DNA from: Micavibrio sp964400125
Lineage (GTDB): Bacteria; Pseudomonadota; Alphaproteobacteria; Micavibrionales; Micavibrionaceae
NCBI GenBank assembly: GCA_964400125.1
Contig: CAYNSR010000014.1
Span: 1-64,000 of the forward strand
DNA: 64,000 nucleotides
Direction of reading: 5' to 3'
Shown here in pieces: positions 35,208 through 42,836 of this stretch. Position numbers and translations under genes: made by a program. Position 1 is the stretch's first letter; every line of letters starts with the position of its first letter. Under the pieces are notes generated by a model that searched no databases, had not been told where the DNA came from, and worked only from the letters and a program-made list of their open reading frames with translations.

Positions 35208-35718
35208 GATAACGGACAGGGTTTTTTATACGCCGTTCTGGGCGGGTCTGCTTTTGGGCGGGCTTTCCGCGCTGGCACTGGGCGGGGCCTATTTTTCGCA
35301 ATATGTGCTGGGCATGGCGCCTTGCTCGTTGTGCCTTTTGCAACGCATCCCCCATGCCGCCATTGTCGTGGTCGGACTGGCGGCTGTCTTTCTGGCGCGA
35401 CGGGGGCGGGTCAAGCCTGCGGCCCTGATGATCTTTCTTTCCGCACCGATTGCCCTGACAGGTGCGGCGATTGCGGGATACCATGTCGGCGTGGAGCAGC
35501 ACTGGTGGACATCTTTTCTCGAAGCCTGCGCCGCAGACCTGACATCGGACAACCTGCTGGCCAAAATCGAACAAACCGCCGCCGTGCGTTGCGATGTCGT
35601 GCCATGGTCCCTGTTCGGCGTTTCCATGGCGGGGTACAATGCGTTACTTTCGGTCGGTATGTCCGGCTACGCGGTGATCGCATCCATCCTGATGACACGC
35701 CGGGCGAACGGCCTTTAG
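35185..35718 (+). CDS. DsbB-like disulfide bond formation protein
   Basis: Inner-membrane quinone-dependent oxidase that reoxidises a DsbA-type thiol oxidase. 177 residues from the ATG at 35185, which follows GGAGGGG. Four hydrophobic segments are present; the first periplasmic loop has the redox pair C-S-L-C in MAPCSLCLLQRIPHAA, and the second loop carries two more Cys (EACAADLT and VRCDVVPWS), as in DsbB. The gene begins within the end of exoD. Confidence 0.88.
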   Translation: MRCAAFCKITDRVFYTPFWAGLLLGGLSALALGGAYFSQYVLGMAPCSLCLLQRIPHAAIVVVGLAAVFLARRGRVKPAALMIFLSAPIALTGAAIAGYHVGVEQHWWTSFLEACAADLTSDNLLAKIEQTAAVRCDVVPWSLFGVSMAGYNALLSVGMSGYAVIASILMTRRANGL

Positions 35719-35834
35719 CCAAAAATACCGGCCAGCCCACTGAATGCCAGCGCCAGACCGCAATAGAAAATATAAAAACCGATCGACTCTTTCAGCGTAC
35801 GCGCCTTGGAGAAATTAAACAGATCCTTGAACAT
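35715..35834 (-). CDS. Small membrane protein, 39 residues
   Basis: Starts MFKDLFNFSKARTLKESIGF, followed by one hydrophobic segment (YIFYCGLALAFSGLAGIF). The pattern 'FNFSKARTLKESIGFY-F' looks conserved to me among small alphaproteobacterial membrane proteins; this is memory, not a search. Its stop overlaps the stop of the dsbB-like gene on the other strand. It might be shortened at the C-terminus. Confidence 0.5.
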   Translation of the reverse strand: MFKDLFNFSKARTLKESIGFYIFYCGLALAFSGLAGIFG

Positions 35835-35910
35835 TGCCAAACCCCGGAAATACAAAAAATGCAGTGGATAAAGGGGTTTTATGATTTCTACACCGGACAA
35901 GTCAAGGCTT

Positions 35911-35957
35911 TTCTATAAAAAACAGAAGAAGCCGGCACCCCGCGGGTTACCGGCTTC
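35911..35957 (-). terminator. Rho-independent terminator of the 117-residue gene
   Basis: Stem GAAGCCGG / CCGGCTTC (35928-35957) followed on the minus strand by TTCTGTTTTTTA. It lies just after the stop of the gene at 35983-36336. Confidence 0.75.
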
Positions 35958-35982
35958 GATTCCTACCTTTTAAAATCAGGCG

Positions 35983-36336
35983 TTATTTCTTCGCATCCAG
36001 CGTGCTCAGCAGCGCGACAGGGATCATCCCCATCATAACGCTGCTATCCCATGACAGGTACACAGCAACCACGGTCAGCGCGAAAGCAAACAGATCGTTG
36101 CTCAAGCCTTTGCTGAACAGTATCCCGCTGGAAACCAGCAGCACGAACGCCGTGCCGATCAGGGTATAGGTGTCGCCGCCATCGAAGAAACTGCCTGCGC
36201 CGTCAACGACGCCGACCATCCCGAGAACGTGGACAAGCGTGGTGGATACCCCGACCAGCACAACCATCTGGACGATGTAGTATGTAAGGGCATCCCACAC
36301 CCTTTTGCTATCAAAGTTCATTGCCTTCCCAAACAT
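35983..36336 (-). CDS. Hypothetical membrane protein
   Basis: 117 residues with three hydrophobic segments (about 18-42, 57-75, 82-108) and a short soluble N-terminus (MFGKAMNFDSKRVWDALTYY). An AAGGAGG ribosome-binding site precedes the ATG. It is a single-gene unit with its own terminator. No family recognised. Confidence 0.72.
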   Translation of the reverse strand: MFGKAMNFDSKRVWDALTYYIVQMVVLVGVSTTLVHVLGMVGVVDGAGSFFDGGDTYTLIGTAFVLLVSSGILFSKGLSNDLFAFALTVVAVYLSWDSSVMMGMIPVALLSTLDAKK

Positions 36337-36367
36337 GACAAACCTCCTTAAGGTTCATACTTGTACC

Positions 36368-36958
36368 CTATTGGTCCACCAACTCGGTGTCCCAGTAGAG
36401 GAAATCCCCCCAACTCTGATGCAGAAAATTTGGGGGAAACTTCCTGCCCGTTGCCTGGAGCTCGAACATCGTCGGCTGTCGCGGTTCCGTCATCGGGAAC
36501 ATGCCGCATTCATGCGGCATCCTGCTTCCCTTCAACAGGTTGCAGTCCTGACAGGCGGTGACGATGTTGTCCCAGGTTGTCCGTCCGCCACGCGACCGCG
36601 GGATCACATGATCGAACGTCAACTCCTGTGTTTTGAAAGAATGTGCGCAATACTGGCACGTCCAGCGGTCTCTCAAAAACACGTTAAACCTTGTAAACGC
36701 CGGGCGCTCCTGCACCGGCACGAATTCCTTCAGCGCCAGCACACTGGGCAATCTCATTTCCCGGGTGGGTGAACGGACGATGCGTTCATATTCGGAAACG
36801 ACCACGACAGATTCACGCCAGATGGCGCGGATCGCATCCTGCCAGCACAAAAGCGACAACGGATAATAGCTTAAAGGGCGGTAATCCGCGTTCAGGATCA
36901 GGGCCGGACAATGTTCCAGCGGGGCCAACCCCGGCATTGATGCGCTCGTCTCAGGCAT
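36368..36958 (-). CDS. HNH endonuclease domain protein
   Basis: 196 residues. The N-terminal part (LILNADYRPLSYYPLSLLCW) is typical of the common stand-alone HNH proteins of alphaproteobacteria. The HNH site is LTFDHVIPRSRGGRTTWDNI with zinc Cys pairs in CQYC and CQDCN. Likely a metal-dependent nuclease; its cellular role is not known. The stretch 36959-37121 before the esterase gene holds no further gene that I can support. Confidence 0.88.
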   Translation of the reverse strand: MPETSASMPGLAPLEHCPALILNADYRPLSYYPLSLLCWQDAIRAIWRESVVVVSEYERIVRSPTREMRLPSVLALKEFVPVQERPAFTRFNVFLRDRWTCQYCAHSFKTQELTFDHVIPRSRGGRTTWDNIVTACQDCNLLKGSRMPHECGMFPMTEPRQPTMFELQATGRKFPPNFLHQSWGDFLYWDTELVDQ

Positions 36959-37121
36959 GCACGCTTCCTTTCAGACCAAGGGAGAGACCCTGCTTAAAGG
37001 ACGGTGAGGCCAAGAGGTCTCAAGCACTTCGTCTACACATTCATTATACGTTAAAATTACGCTAATTCACACGGTATTTGAAATTTTCTATCGTGCAATG
37101 CAGCAACCGTACATAGAAACA

Positions 37122-37778
37122 TCAGCGGAATATCTTTTTTAAAAACGCGGTGCCGAAACGGATGCCGGACTCATCGATGCTGTGGGGAAGATCGGGAATG
37201 CTGTGCGCCTCGACATCAAACCCCGCCTGCTGCATGGCCTCCTTTGCGGCATGATAGCGCTCGATCGGGACAACATCATCGGCTTCGCCATGGATCAGGC
37301 AAACCGGAACCTTCAGTATTTCCGGCAGATGCAGCGTATCCGCCGCCAGCAATGCCCCCGAATACCCCAGCACCCCGGCAATCGGCGACGGGCGGCGCAT
37401 GGCGGCAAACAGACTCATCATCGCGCCCTGTGAAAACCCCAGCAGCGCCAGATCAGTATCCGTCAACCCCGTCCGCGCCAGAACGGAATCGATATAGGCG
37501 TTCAGCCCCGGCTCCGCCGCCTGCGCACCTGCCAGCATGCGGTCATGGTCGAAATCATGTAACGAAAACCACTGATAACCGAAACCGGGTGGTGCCAGAT
37601 CATAATCCTGCGGCGCATCGGGCGACAGAAATAAAACATCCGGCAAGGCCTGCGCCAGAATCGGCGCAAGGCCGATCAGGTCCTGCCCGTTCGACCCCAG
37701 ACCGTGCAACATCACGACCAGCTTGCGCGGCTTCCCCCCGCTGGCCGGGCCAAAGGCATAGGTTTTGAAATCGGACAT
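37122..37778 (-). CDS. Carboxylesterase/phospholipase-like alpha/beta hydrolase
   Basis: 218 residues from the ATG at 37776-37778 (MSDFKTYAFGPASGG), set by AAGGAG eight bases upstream. The frame extends further upstream but without support. Family motifs: VVMLHGLGSNGQDLIGLAP (oxyanion hole), nucleophile elbow GFSQGAMMSL, Asp in EADDVVP, His in LPHSIDE. It matches the YpfH/EstB group of carboxylesterases; the substrate is unknown. Confidence 0.9.
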   Translation of the reverse strand: MSDFKTYAFGPASGGKPRKLVVMLHGLGSNGQDLIGLAPILAQALPDVLFLSPDAPQDYDLAPPGFGYQWFSLHDFDHDRMLAGAQAAEPGLNAYIDSVLARTGLTDTDLALLGFSQGAMMSLFAAMRRPSPIAGVLGYSGALLAADTLHLPEILKVPVCLIHGEADDVVPIERYHAAKEAMQQAGFDVEAHSIPDLPHSIDESGIRFGTAFLKKIFR

Positions 37779-38134
37779 GGCGCAAACTCCTTGGGAACGA
37801 CCGCAGATTACAGAAATTGCTAATCTTAGAGTTCTAAGCTCCGAAATCATAAAGACTTTCTGGTGAATTTAGAAGTGCACCATTTTATGGTATGGAAGAA
37901 TATTGCGCTTTGTCTTCCTTTATTTTATAAATAGGCTTGACTCAAGCTTGAGCGACTTCATCCGGCTTGCCGACACCTTGACCGATTCTGATCGTCCTGT
38001 TGTCGTCTGTTCACACATCCCGTTCAGCTTGCGCCCGGAACGCACATACAGCTATCCGATTCCGACCTGTTGTACGACTTTTATCCGCACGCAAAGCCTG
38101 ACCTTTAAAAACCAGTCGAAAAAAGGATTTAACT
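37779..38134. other. Intergenic region with possible coding remnant
   Basis: No intact gene. On the plus strand a frame ending in L-L-Y-D-F-Y-P-H-A-K-P-D-L and a stop near 38107 looks protein-like but lacks a start. The A+T content rises towards the following CysQ-like gene. Together with the broken genes after 39044 this suggests a remodelled region. Confidence 0.4.
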
Positions 38135-39079
38135 TTGAACCTTGCATTTAAGAATTTTTCAAATGATCTCCTGATCTCCATTGATGCTACCCATGCCGCT
38201 GGCGAGGCCATCCGCCCGCTCCATGGCCGAAAAGACATCTCACTTGAGCTCAAGGCCGATAAAACTGATGTCACCGAAGCCGATTTTCGTTCGGATACAA
38301 TTCTGAAAGCGGCTCTGGTGACGCACGATCCGCTGACGCCAGTTCTCTCCGAAGAAACAGTAGATGAATTTGTAGGGCTTTATCCCGTCATGCCGCCTGC
38401 GTGCTGGATTATTGATCCGCTGGATGGGACAAGAGTTTTCATGAATGGCGGCACATCGTTCCTTGTGATGATGGTCAAGATGGAAAACTTTACGCCTAAA
38501 GTTTCAGTTATTCATCAGCCCGCCACGGGCGAAACTTATTTTGCCGAAAAGGGCATCGGCGCTTTCAAAATGGATTCTACGGGCAATGTCAAAAAATTAT
38601 GGCGCACTGCTCCGATCAAAGGCCAGCCTTTGCGCCAAAAATCCATCGGCATTTACGCTTGTGGCAATTTGTCTTCTGAACTGTTCTACGACGATCCGGT
38701 GATCAAAGTTCTAGGTCAAGAATTCTCAAAGGCTTCCGGGTATAATCAATCGGTCGATTTCACCTATTCCCTAGCTGACCCGCATTTCAAACTAGCCGTC
38801 GCTGATGGAAATACGGATTTCTGCATTCAGTATCTGAATGAGAAATACCGAAATATGAAGGCTGGCGCTGGCATCTGGGACAATGCTCCAGTTGACTTGA
38901 TCCTGAGCGAAGCCAACTGCATGCTTGTGAATGATGAGGGAAAGCCTTTTATCTACGTCGATCCCGGACACATATCCCAGTCATCCGTCACGCTGGTGCC
39001 AGGCCTTGACCGTAATGTCATGGCAGATATCCTCGCTCGGCAGTTACGCTTGCACAATCTGCCGAAGCCTATGAACTAG
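38135..39079 (+). CDS. CysQ/inositol monophosphatase-family phosphatase
   Basis: 314 residues. Metal-dependent phosphatase fold: LKADKTDVTEADFRSD, the Glu site LSEETVDEF, the main motif IIDPLDGTRVFMNGG and the late WDNAPVDLIL. The closest functional group is 3'(2'),5'-bisphosphate nucleotidase (CysQ), which recycles PAP, but sugar or inositol phosphates are also possible. The start is TTTAACTTTGAAC..., weakly supported: ATG is not present and the frame opens at TTG 38135. Codon use and lower GC differ from its neighbours, and it lies next to broken nucleotide-sugar genes, so transfer is likely. Its 3' end overlaps the remnant on the other strand. Confidence 0.82.
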   Translation: MNLAFKNFSNDLLISIDATHAAGEAIRPLHGRKDISLELKADKTDVTEADFRSDTILKAALVTHDPLTPVLSEETVDEFVGLYPVMPPACWIIDPLDGTRVFMNGGTSFLVMMVKMENFTPKVSVIHQPATGETYFAEKGIGAFKMDSTGNVKKLWRTAPIKGQPLRQKSIGIYACGNLSSELFYDDPVIKVLGQEFSKASGYNQSVDFTYSLADPHFKLAVADGNTDFCIQYLNEKYRNMKAGAGIWDNAPVDLILSEANCMLVNDEGKPFIYVDPGHISQSSVTLVPGLDRNVMADILARQLRLHNLPKPMN

Positions 39080-39193
39080 GCGTTCCGGCGATAGGTTTGG
39101 ATAGTCGTTGTAATCGCGGATATAATCAGCCTCGTCATAGCCATGGCTGGCCAGAACCATCAAAACCGCGCCTGCGTCATAGGCTTGCGAGGC
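39044..39193 (-). pseudogene. QdtA/FdtA-type sugar ketoisomerase, C-terminal fragment
   Basis: The minus strand reads SQAYDAGAVLMVLASHGYDE, then ADYIRDYNDYPNLSPERLV, ending in RQIVQA and TAA at 39044-39046. 'VL-S-x-x-Y-D-E-x-D-Y-I-R-D-Y' is the diagnostic C-terminus of the FdtA/QdtA/WxcM cupin family. It has no start codon of its own that would make a sensible protein. The missing N-terminal part is at 39385-39735, about 240 bases upstream in its direction, so the gene has been split. Confidence 0.75.
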
Positions 39194-39430
39194 CCTGCAA
39201 ACACAAAAGTGACGATAAAACAGGACACACAGTTTTACAAGAAGATAGTCATTCCAGTTACTTGCTTATCGCCCAGACCGATGGGTGTTCGGGGATAATC
39301 CTGCTTTTTCACAGGCAAATGTCCCACCAGTGTCCCATGGAGACAGTACGGCGCGGGATAGTGAAATGTCACCTCACATGACCTTCAAAAAGCGCGGTTT
39401 ACGCCTTGGGCACACCTACATGCCGTGTTT
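39194..39430. other. Foreign segment interrupting the ketoisomerase gene
   Basis: About 240 bases between the two halves of the QdtA-like gene. It encodes no recognisable protein. It contains GTCCCACCAGTGTCCCATGG near 39328-39347, with a GTCCCA doublet. I could not identify terminal repeats or a target duplication, so it may be the scar of a larger excised element. Confidence 0.45.
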
Positions 39431-39735
39431 TTCCGAAGACGATATAACCCTGCCGGAAGCAGCATCCCCCGACCCGGCGCATCCAGATCGACCATGATTT
39501 TCTTTGCTCCGTCATCGACCGTCACGCAGACCCGGCCATGCACACAGATCAGCAGTTGCTGGCATTCCCTGTGCGCATGGGCACCGCGGTCAATGACCTC
39601 CGTCGCGGCAGTGACAAAGACACGCGCAATCGGGAAAGGAACCTCCGCCGGGTGTTCGTAAATCGACAGCACCGCACCGGGCGTCAGCCTTTGGGGGAAA
39701 TCGATACAACGCACATCATCAAGTTCCGAACGCAT
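39385..39735 (-). pseudogene. QdtA/FdtA-type sugar ketoisomerase, N-terminal fragment
   Basis: Cupin of the TDP-4-oxo-6-deoxyglucose ketoisomerase family, which makes dTDP-3-oxo-6-deoxyhexoses for surface polysaccharides. Visible motifs are IARVFVTAATEVIDRGAHAH, then RECQQLLICVHGRVCVTVDD and MLLPAGLYRL. After that the frame runs for about 15 unrelated residues to a stop at 39385, where the family would continue with the V-L-x-S...D-E-x-D-Y sequence found at 39044-39193. The start ATG (39733-39735) overlaps the TGA of the preceding aminotransferase fragment (TGATG). Confidence 0.78.
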
Positions 39736-39953
39736 CACAGTCCCAAAATCGTTTTGGTCCCGCCGGAGTAATGCTCAATCTGTTCTTCCGTCAGGGTGAA
39801 TGCGCAGGGCAGGTTGATCCCACGACCAGAAACATCATAGGCCACCGGCGCATTACGCGCTCCATCCGCCGCATATTCGGGGAAAGCAGGCAATGACAGC
39901 TCTGGTTTTCGGGGTAATTCGCGCCCTGACAGATTCCGGACCGATACACCATG
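39735..39953 (-). pseudogene. DegT/DnrJ/EryC1-type aminotransferase, C-terminal fragment
   Basis: About 72 codons on the minus strand, ending ...GRGINLPCAFTLTEEQIEHY and then GGTKTILGL followed by TGA. 'LSLPAFPEYA ... GINLPCAF-LTEEQI' is the usual C-terminus of PLP-dependent sugar aminotransferases. An in-frame stop precedes it at about 39954 and the catalytic Lys domain is missing, so this is a truncated remnant. With the adjacent ketoisomerase it would have formed a 3-amino-sugar nucleotide pathway (as in QdtA-QdtB). Confidence 0.72.
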
Positions 39954-40066
39954 TCAAAGGATACTACGCGATCCCCCCACCGCTGTCACCCCGTACGACA
40001 GCGGGGCGGATGACAAACACTGGCGGATCATCTAATCTCCTCTCTGCACAACTGGCAAAAGAACAG

Positions 40067-40942
40067 ATGATTTCCCGCTTCGCCCCGTCACCAACCGGCC
40101 TTTTGCACCTCGGTCATGCGTGGTCGGCGCTGTTCAGCAACGCCTTGGCGGGGGACGGAACATTTCTCCTGCGGATCGAGGATATCGATACCGGACGATG
40201 CCGCCCGGAATTTACCGATGCGATTTTTGAAGACCTGCACTGGCTTGGCCTGACATGGCCGCAACCGGTCCGGCGGCAATCCGGACATATGGCCGATTAC
40301 AGCGCTGCGCTTGACCGGCTGAAGGCGCTGGACCTTCTCTATCCCTGCTTTTGCACCAGAAAAGATATTCAGGACGAAATCGACGGGGCCGGGGCCGCGC
40401 CACATGGGCCGGAAGGGACCATTTATCCCGGTACCTGCCGCCATCTTTCCCCCGCCGAACGCGATGACAAAATCGCCTCCGGTCTGCCCTATGCGCTGCG
40501 CCTTGATATGCAGGCCGCCATCGAATATGCCCGCCACCGCTTGACATGGCGGGATATTTACCGCGGGGAGCAACAGGCCACGCCGGAAATTCTGGGCGAT
40601 GTGGTTCTGGCGCGCAAGGGCATGCCCGCCAGCTATCACCTTTGCGTTACCGTCGACGATCACTTGCAGGGCGTCACCATGGTCACACGCGGGGAGGATC
40701 TGTTTTACGCATCGCATTTACACCGTCTCTTGCAACACCTCCTGAATTACCCGGTTCCGGTCTGGGCGCACCACCCCTTGCTGCTGGATGAGCAGGGCAA
40801 ACGTTTTGCCAAGCGGAACAAAAGCGTGACATTGCAATCCCTGCGGCAGGAACGGCATCTGACCCCGGCGGATATTGCGGAAACAATTGTGCAAGCCCTG
40901 CCCGCACATGGCCCGTGGCGCCGTATCCTGCTCGACCTTTAG
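40067..40942 (+). CDS. gluQ: Glutamyl-Q tRNA(Asp) synthetase
   Basis: Attaches glutamate to queuosine at position 34 of tRNA-Asp. 291 residues from the ATG at 40067 (MISRFAPSPTGLLHLGHAWS). The frame is open 58 codons upstream, but that part runs over the aminotransferase remnant and is not plausible; ATG 40010 is a second choice. The class I synthetase HIGH motif is present as HLGH and the KMSKS-like site as KRFAKRNKS. Zinc-ligand Cys are seen in PCFC and later YPGTC. It lacks the tRNA anticodon-binding domain of GltX, as expected for this family. Confidence 0.92.
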   Translation: MISRFAPSPTGLLHLGHAWSALFSNALAGDGTFLLRIEDIDTGRCRPEFTDAIFEDLHWLGLTWPQPVRRQSGHMADYSAALDRLKALDLLYPCFCTRKDIQDEIDGAGAAPHGPEGTIYPGTCRHLSPAERDDKIASGLPYALRLDMQAAIEYARHRLTWRDIYRGEQQATPEILGDVVLARKGMPASYHLCVTVDDHLQGVTMVTRGEDLFYASHLHRLLQHLLNYPVPVWAHHPLLLDEQGKRFAKRNKSVTLQSLRQERHLTPADIAETIVQALPAHGPWRRILLDL

Positions 40943-40955
40943 TTTATGGCCACTC

Positions 40956-41001
40956 TTGCCAACCCCCCTGCCAATCCTGTATTGTCGCTATGAGTGACAA
41001 T
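40956..41001 (+). promoter_or_regulatory. Promoter with overlapping operator of XRE regulator
   Basis: TTGCCA (40956-40961), 16-base spacer, TGTATT (40978-40983). The inverted repeat ATTGTCGCT-ATG-AGTGACAAT (40981-41001, one mismatch) overlaps the -10 box and lies 24 bases before the start codon, a normal position for autorepression by the encoded protein. Confidence 0.6.
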
Positions 41002-41024
41002 GTTGTAAAAAAGGAATAATTTAA

Positions 41025-41354
41025 ATGCCCGATCTGGTCCATGTTGACGGAAAACCTTTTATGATGGTCCCGATGCATGAATATCGTCGCCTTGTAATCG
41101 GCGACAAAGTCTCTTTTAGCGACATTCCTGAAAATATCCTCGATCTTCTGGCCACGCGGCAGGATCATCCCGTCAAAGTCATCCGTAAATATCGCGGCAT
41201 GACCCAGCAATACCTTGCCGGGGCCGCAGGCCTGTCGCGCCCGTACCTGACCGAAATCGAAACCGGAAAGAAAGAAGGCTCAATCGCCGCCTTTCGCGCC
41301 ATTGCCACGGCGCTGAACGTCTCTTTGGATATTCTGATTCCCGGACCTATCTGA
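41025..41354 (+). CDS. XRE-family transcriptional regulator, antitoxin-like
   Basis: 109 residues. The N-terminal 45 residues (VDGKPFMMVPMHEYRRL) resemble the beginning of Phd/RelB-type proteins. The C-terminal part is a helix-turn-helix of the XRE type: RKYRGMTQQYLAGAAGLSRP, then YLTEIETGKK, about 50-100. A ribosome-binding site AAGGAA precedes the ATG. No toxin gene is adjacent: gluQ is upstream and the convergent nitrilase gene overlaps its 3' end by eight bases. It probably represses itself through the palindrome at 40981-41001. Confidence 0.88.
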   Translation: MPDLVHVDGKPFMMVPMHEYRRLVIGDKVSFSDIPENILDLLATRQDHPVKVIRKYRGMTQQYLAGAAGLSRPYLTEIETGKKEGSIAAFRAIATALNVSLDILIPGPI

Positions 41355-42162
41355 ACGCGCGGTCATGCCGCAACGCCGGGATGGCCTGACGCGCCGTGAC
41401 AATCTCACGCAGATCCAGATCGGCACGGATAACCCCCACGCCCTCGCCGCCATCGGCAATCACGCGGCCCCACGGGTCGATGACAAGGGAATGCCCGTAA
41501 GTCGTGCGTCCGTTATGGTGTGTTCCGGTTTGTGCAGGGGCAAGAATGAACGATCCGGTTTCAATCGCCCGAGCGCGCAACAACACCTCCCAATGCGCCT
41601 GTCCGGTCGGCACGGTAAAGGCCGATGGCACGGTTATAATACCCGCCCCCGCCTTGGCCAGCGCCCGGAACAAATACGCAAAGCGCAAATCATAACAAAT
41701 CGTCATGCCGACACCGCCCCATGGCGTTTCCGCCACCACGGCACGATCCCCCGCCTCCACGACGCTGCTTTCACGGTGGCTCTCTCCGTTCGGCAAATCA
41801 ACATCGAACAGATGAATTTTATCGTAGCGCGCCACGACATCGCCCCGGTCATTGAACAAAAATGACCTGTTGGCGATTTTATGATCGCTGATTTTGATGG
41901 ATAACGACCCTGCCAGAATCCACACCCCAAGATTCCGCGCCAGATCGGAAAATAACGGCAACGCCGGATGATGCATTTCCGGGGGGGCGGTTTTCAGTTT
42001 TTCGCTCTGCGGCGACAGGATGTGGCAGGTATTTTCCGGCGTCAGGATAAACCGCGCCCCCTGCCCCGCCGCTTCACGGATCAGACCGGAGGCAATATTC
42101 AAATTCCCGGCAATTTCCGGGCCGCTGTTAAGCTGGACGAGGGCCGTCGGGAGGATTGTCAT
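41347..42162 (-). CDS. Nitrilase-superfamily carbon-nitrogen hydrolase
   Basis: 271 residues with the Glu-Lys-Cys triad: LTPENTCHIL, RYDKIHLFDVDL and GMTICYDLRFAYL. The sequence fits the Nit1/Nit2 branch (deaminated glutathione or omega-amidase). The start lies within the 3' end of grxC, overlapping it by 35 bases. The grxC-nitrilase pair is common in alphaproteobacteria and agrees with a role in glutathione-related repair. Confidence 0.9.
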   Translation of the reverse strand: MTILPTALVQLNSGPEIAGNLNIASGLIREAAGQGARFILTPENTCHILSPQSEKLKTAPPEMHHPALPLFSDLARNLGVWILAGSLSIKISDHKIANRSFLFNDRGDVVARYDKIHLFDVDLPNGESHRESSVVEAGDRAVVAETPWGGVGMTICYDLRFAYLFRALAKAGAGIITVPSAFTVPTGQAHWEVLLRARAIETGSFILAPAQTGTHHNGRTTYGHSLVIDPWGRVIADGGEGVGVIRADLDLREIVTARQAIPALRHDRAFR

Positions 42163-42412
42163 TTAGCATCCGGTCAAGTTCGCCCCCGGAGTCAAGCGCA
42201 TGCAAATCATCGCATCCGCCGACATGGTGGCCATTGATAAAAATTTGCGGAACCGTGCGCCTGCCGCCGGACCGCGCCAGCATTTCATTCAGGCGTGAAA
42301 CATCGCTATCTACCTTGTATTCGATAGCATCAACCCCTTTGCGTTTCAGCAAATCCTTGGCGCGCACGCAATAGGGGCACACGGCAGTTGAATAAATTTC
42401 GACTTTTGCCAT
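42128..42412 (-). CDS. grxC: Glutaredoxin 3
   Basis: 94 residues from the ATG at 42410-42412 (MAKVEIYSTAVCPYC); a GTG two codons earlier is possible. The dithiol active site CPYC is at about residues 12-15, and the cis-Pro TVPQIFI and GGCDDL motifs bind glutathione. Reduces disulfides using glutathione. It is first in a two-gene operon with the nitrilase gene. Confidence 0.94.
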   Translation of the reverse strand: MAKVEIYSTAVCPYCVRAKDLLKRKGVDAIEYKVDSDVSRLNEMLARSGGRRTVPQIFINGHHVGGCDDLHALDSGGELDRMLNDNPPDGPRPA

Positions 42413-42494
42413 CTTCACGGACTTTCCTGAGGGTCATATTCGGTATAACGTCATAGCGTTATAGCGTGTTTTCCCGGATGGAACAGGGGGTTCG

Positions 42495-42836
42495 ATGCGA
42501 TTTTTGATCTTTTCTGCGGCCATCATCGCGCTGGGGATAACCCTCGCCATGGCCGCGCCGAAGCCGCCTATGACCATCCCTGAAGAATTCCGCGCCTGTA
42601 GCGTCGATAGCGACTGCATTCTGATTGATATGCTGTGCAGCGCCTGCTGCGATTATGATTCCATCAATACCGCCAGCAAGGATACGTTTTCCGAGCTACA
42701 TGCGGATTATTGCGCCGATCATGACGGTGCCGTATGCGAATGCACCGCGCCCGATATCGAACCCGTCTGCCGGGAAAACCGTTGCTTCCCCTACAACCCC
42801 TTCGCAGATGAAAACGGCAATGTCTCCTACGAATAA
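42495..42836 (+). CDS. Small secreted cysteine-rich protein
   Basis: 113 residues. The signal peptide (MRFLIFSAAIIALGITLAMA) is cleaved after residue 20. The mature part has ten Cys in a compact pattern (ACSVDSDC, LCSACC, YCADHDGAVCEC, VCRENRC), suggesting a disulfide-knotted exported domain. The Ser-Asp-x-Asp-C element near the N-terminus is reminiscent of small eukaryote-like Cys-rich repeats. It overlaps the next gene by 17 bases. Function unknown. Confidence 0.75.
   Translation: MRFLIFSAAIIALGITLAMAAPKPPMTIPEEFRACSVDSDCILIDMLCSACCDYDSINTASKDTFSELHADYCADHDGAVCECTAPDIEPVCRENRCFPYNPFADENGNVSYE

Noticed and set aside
39893..40066. 58-codon N-terminal extension of gluQ
   Set aside because: It overlaps the aminotransferase remnant on the other strand, is unlike the family, and the conserved start of the synthetase is at 40067.
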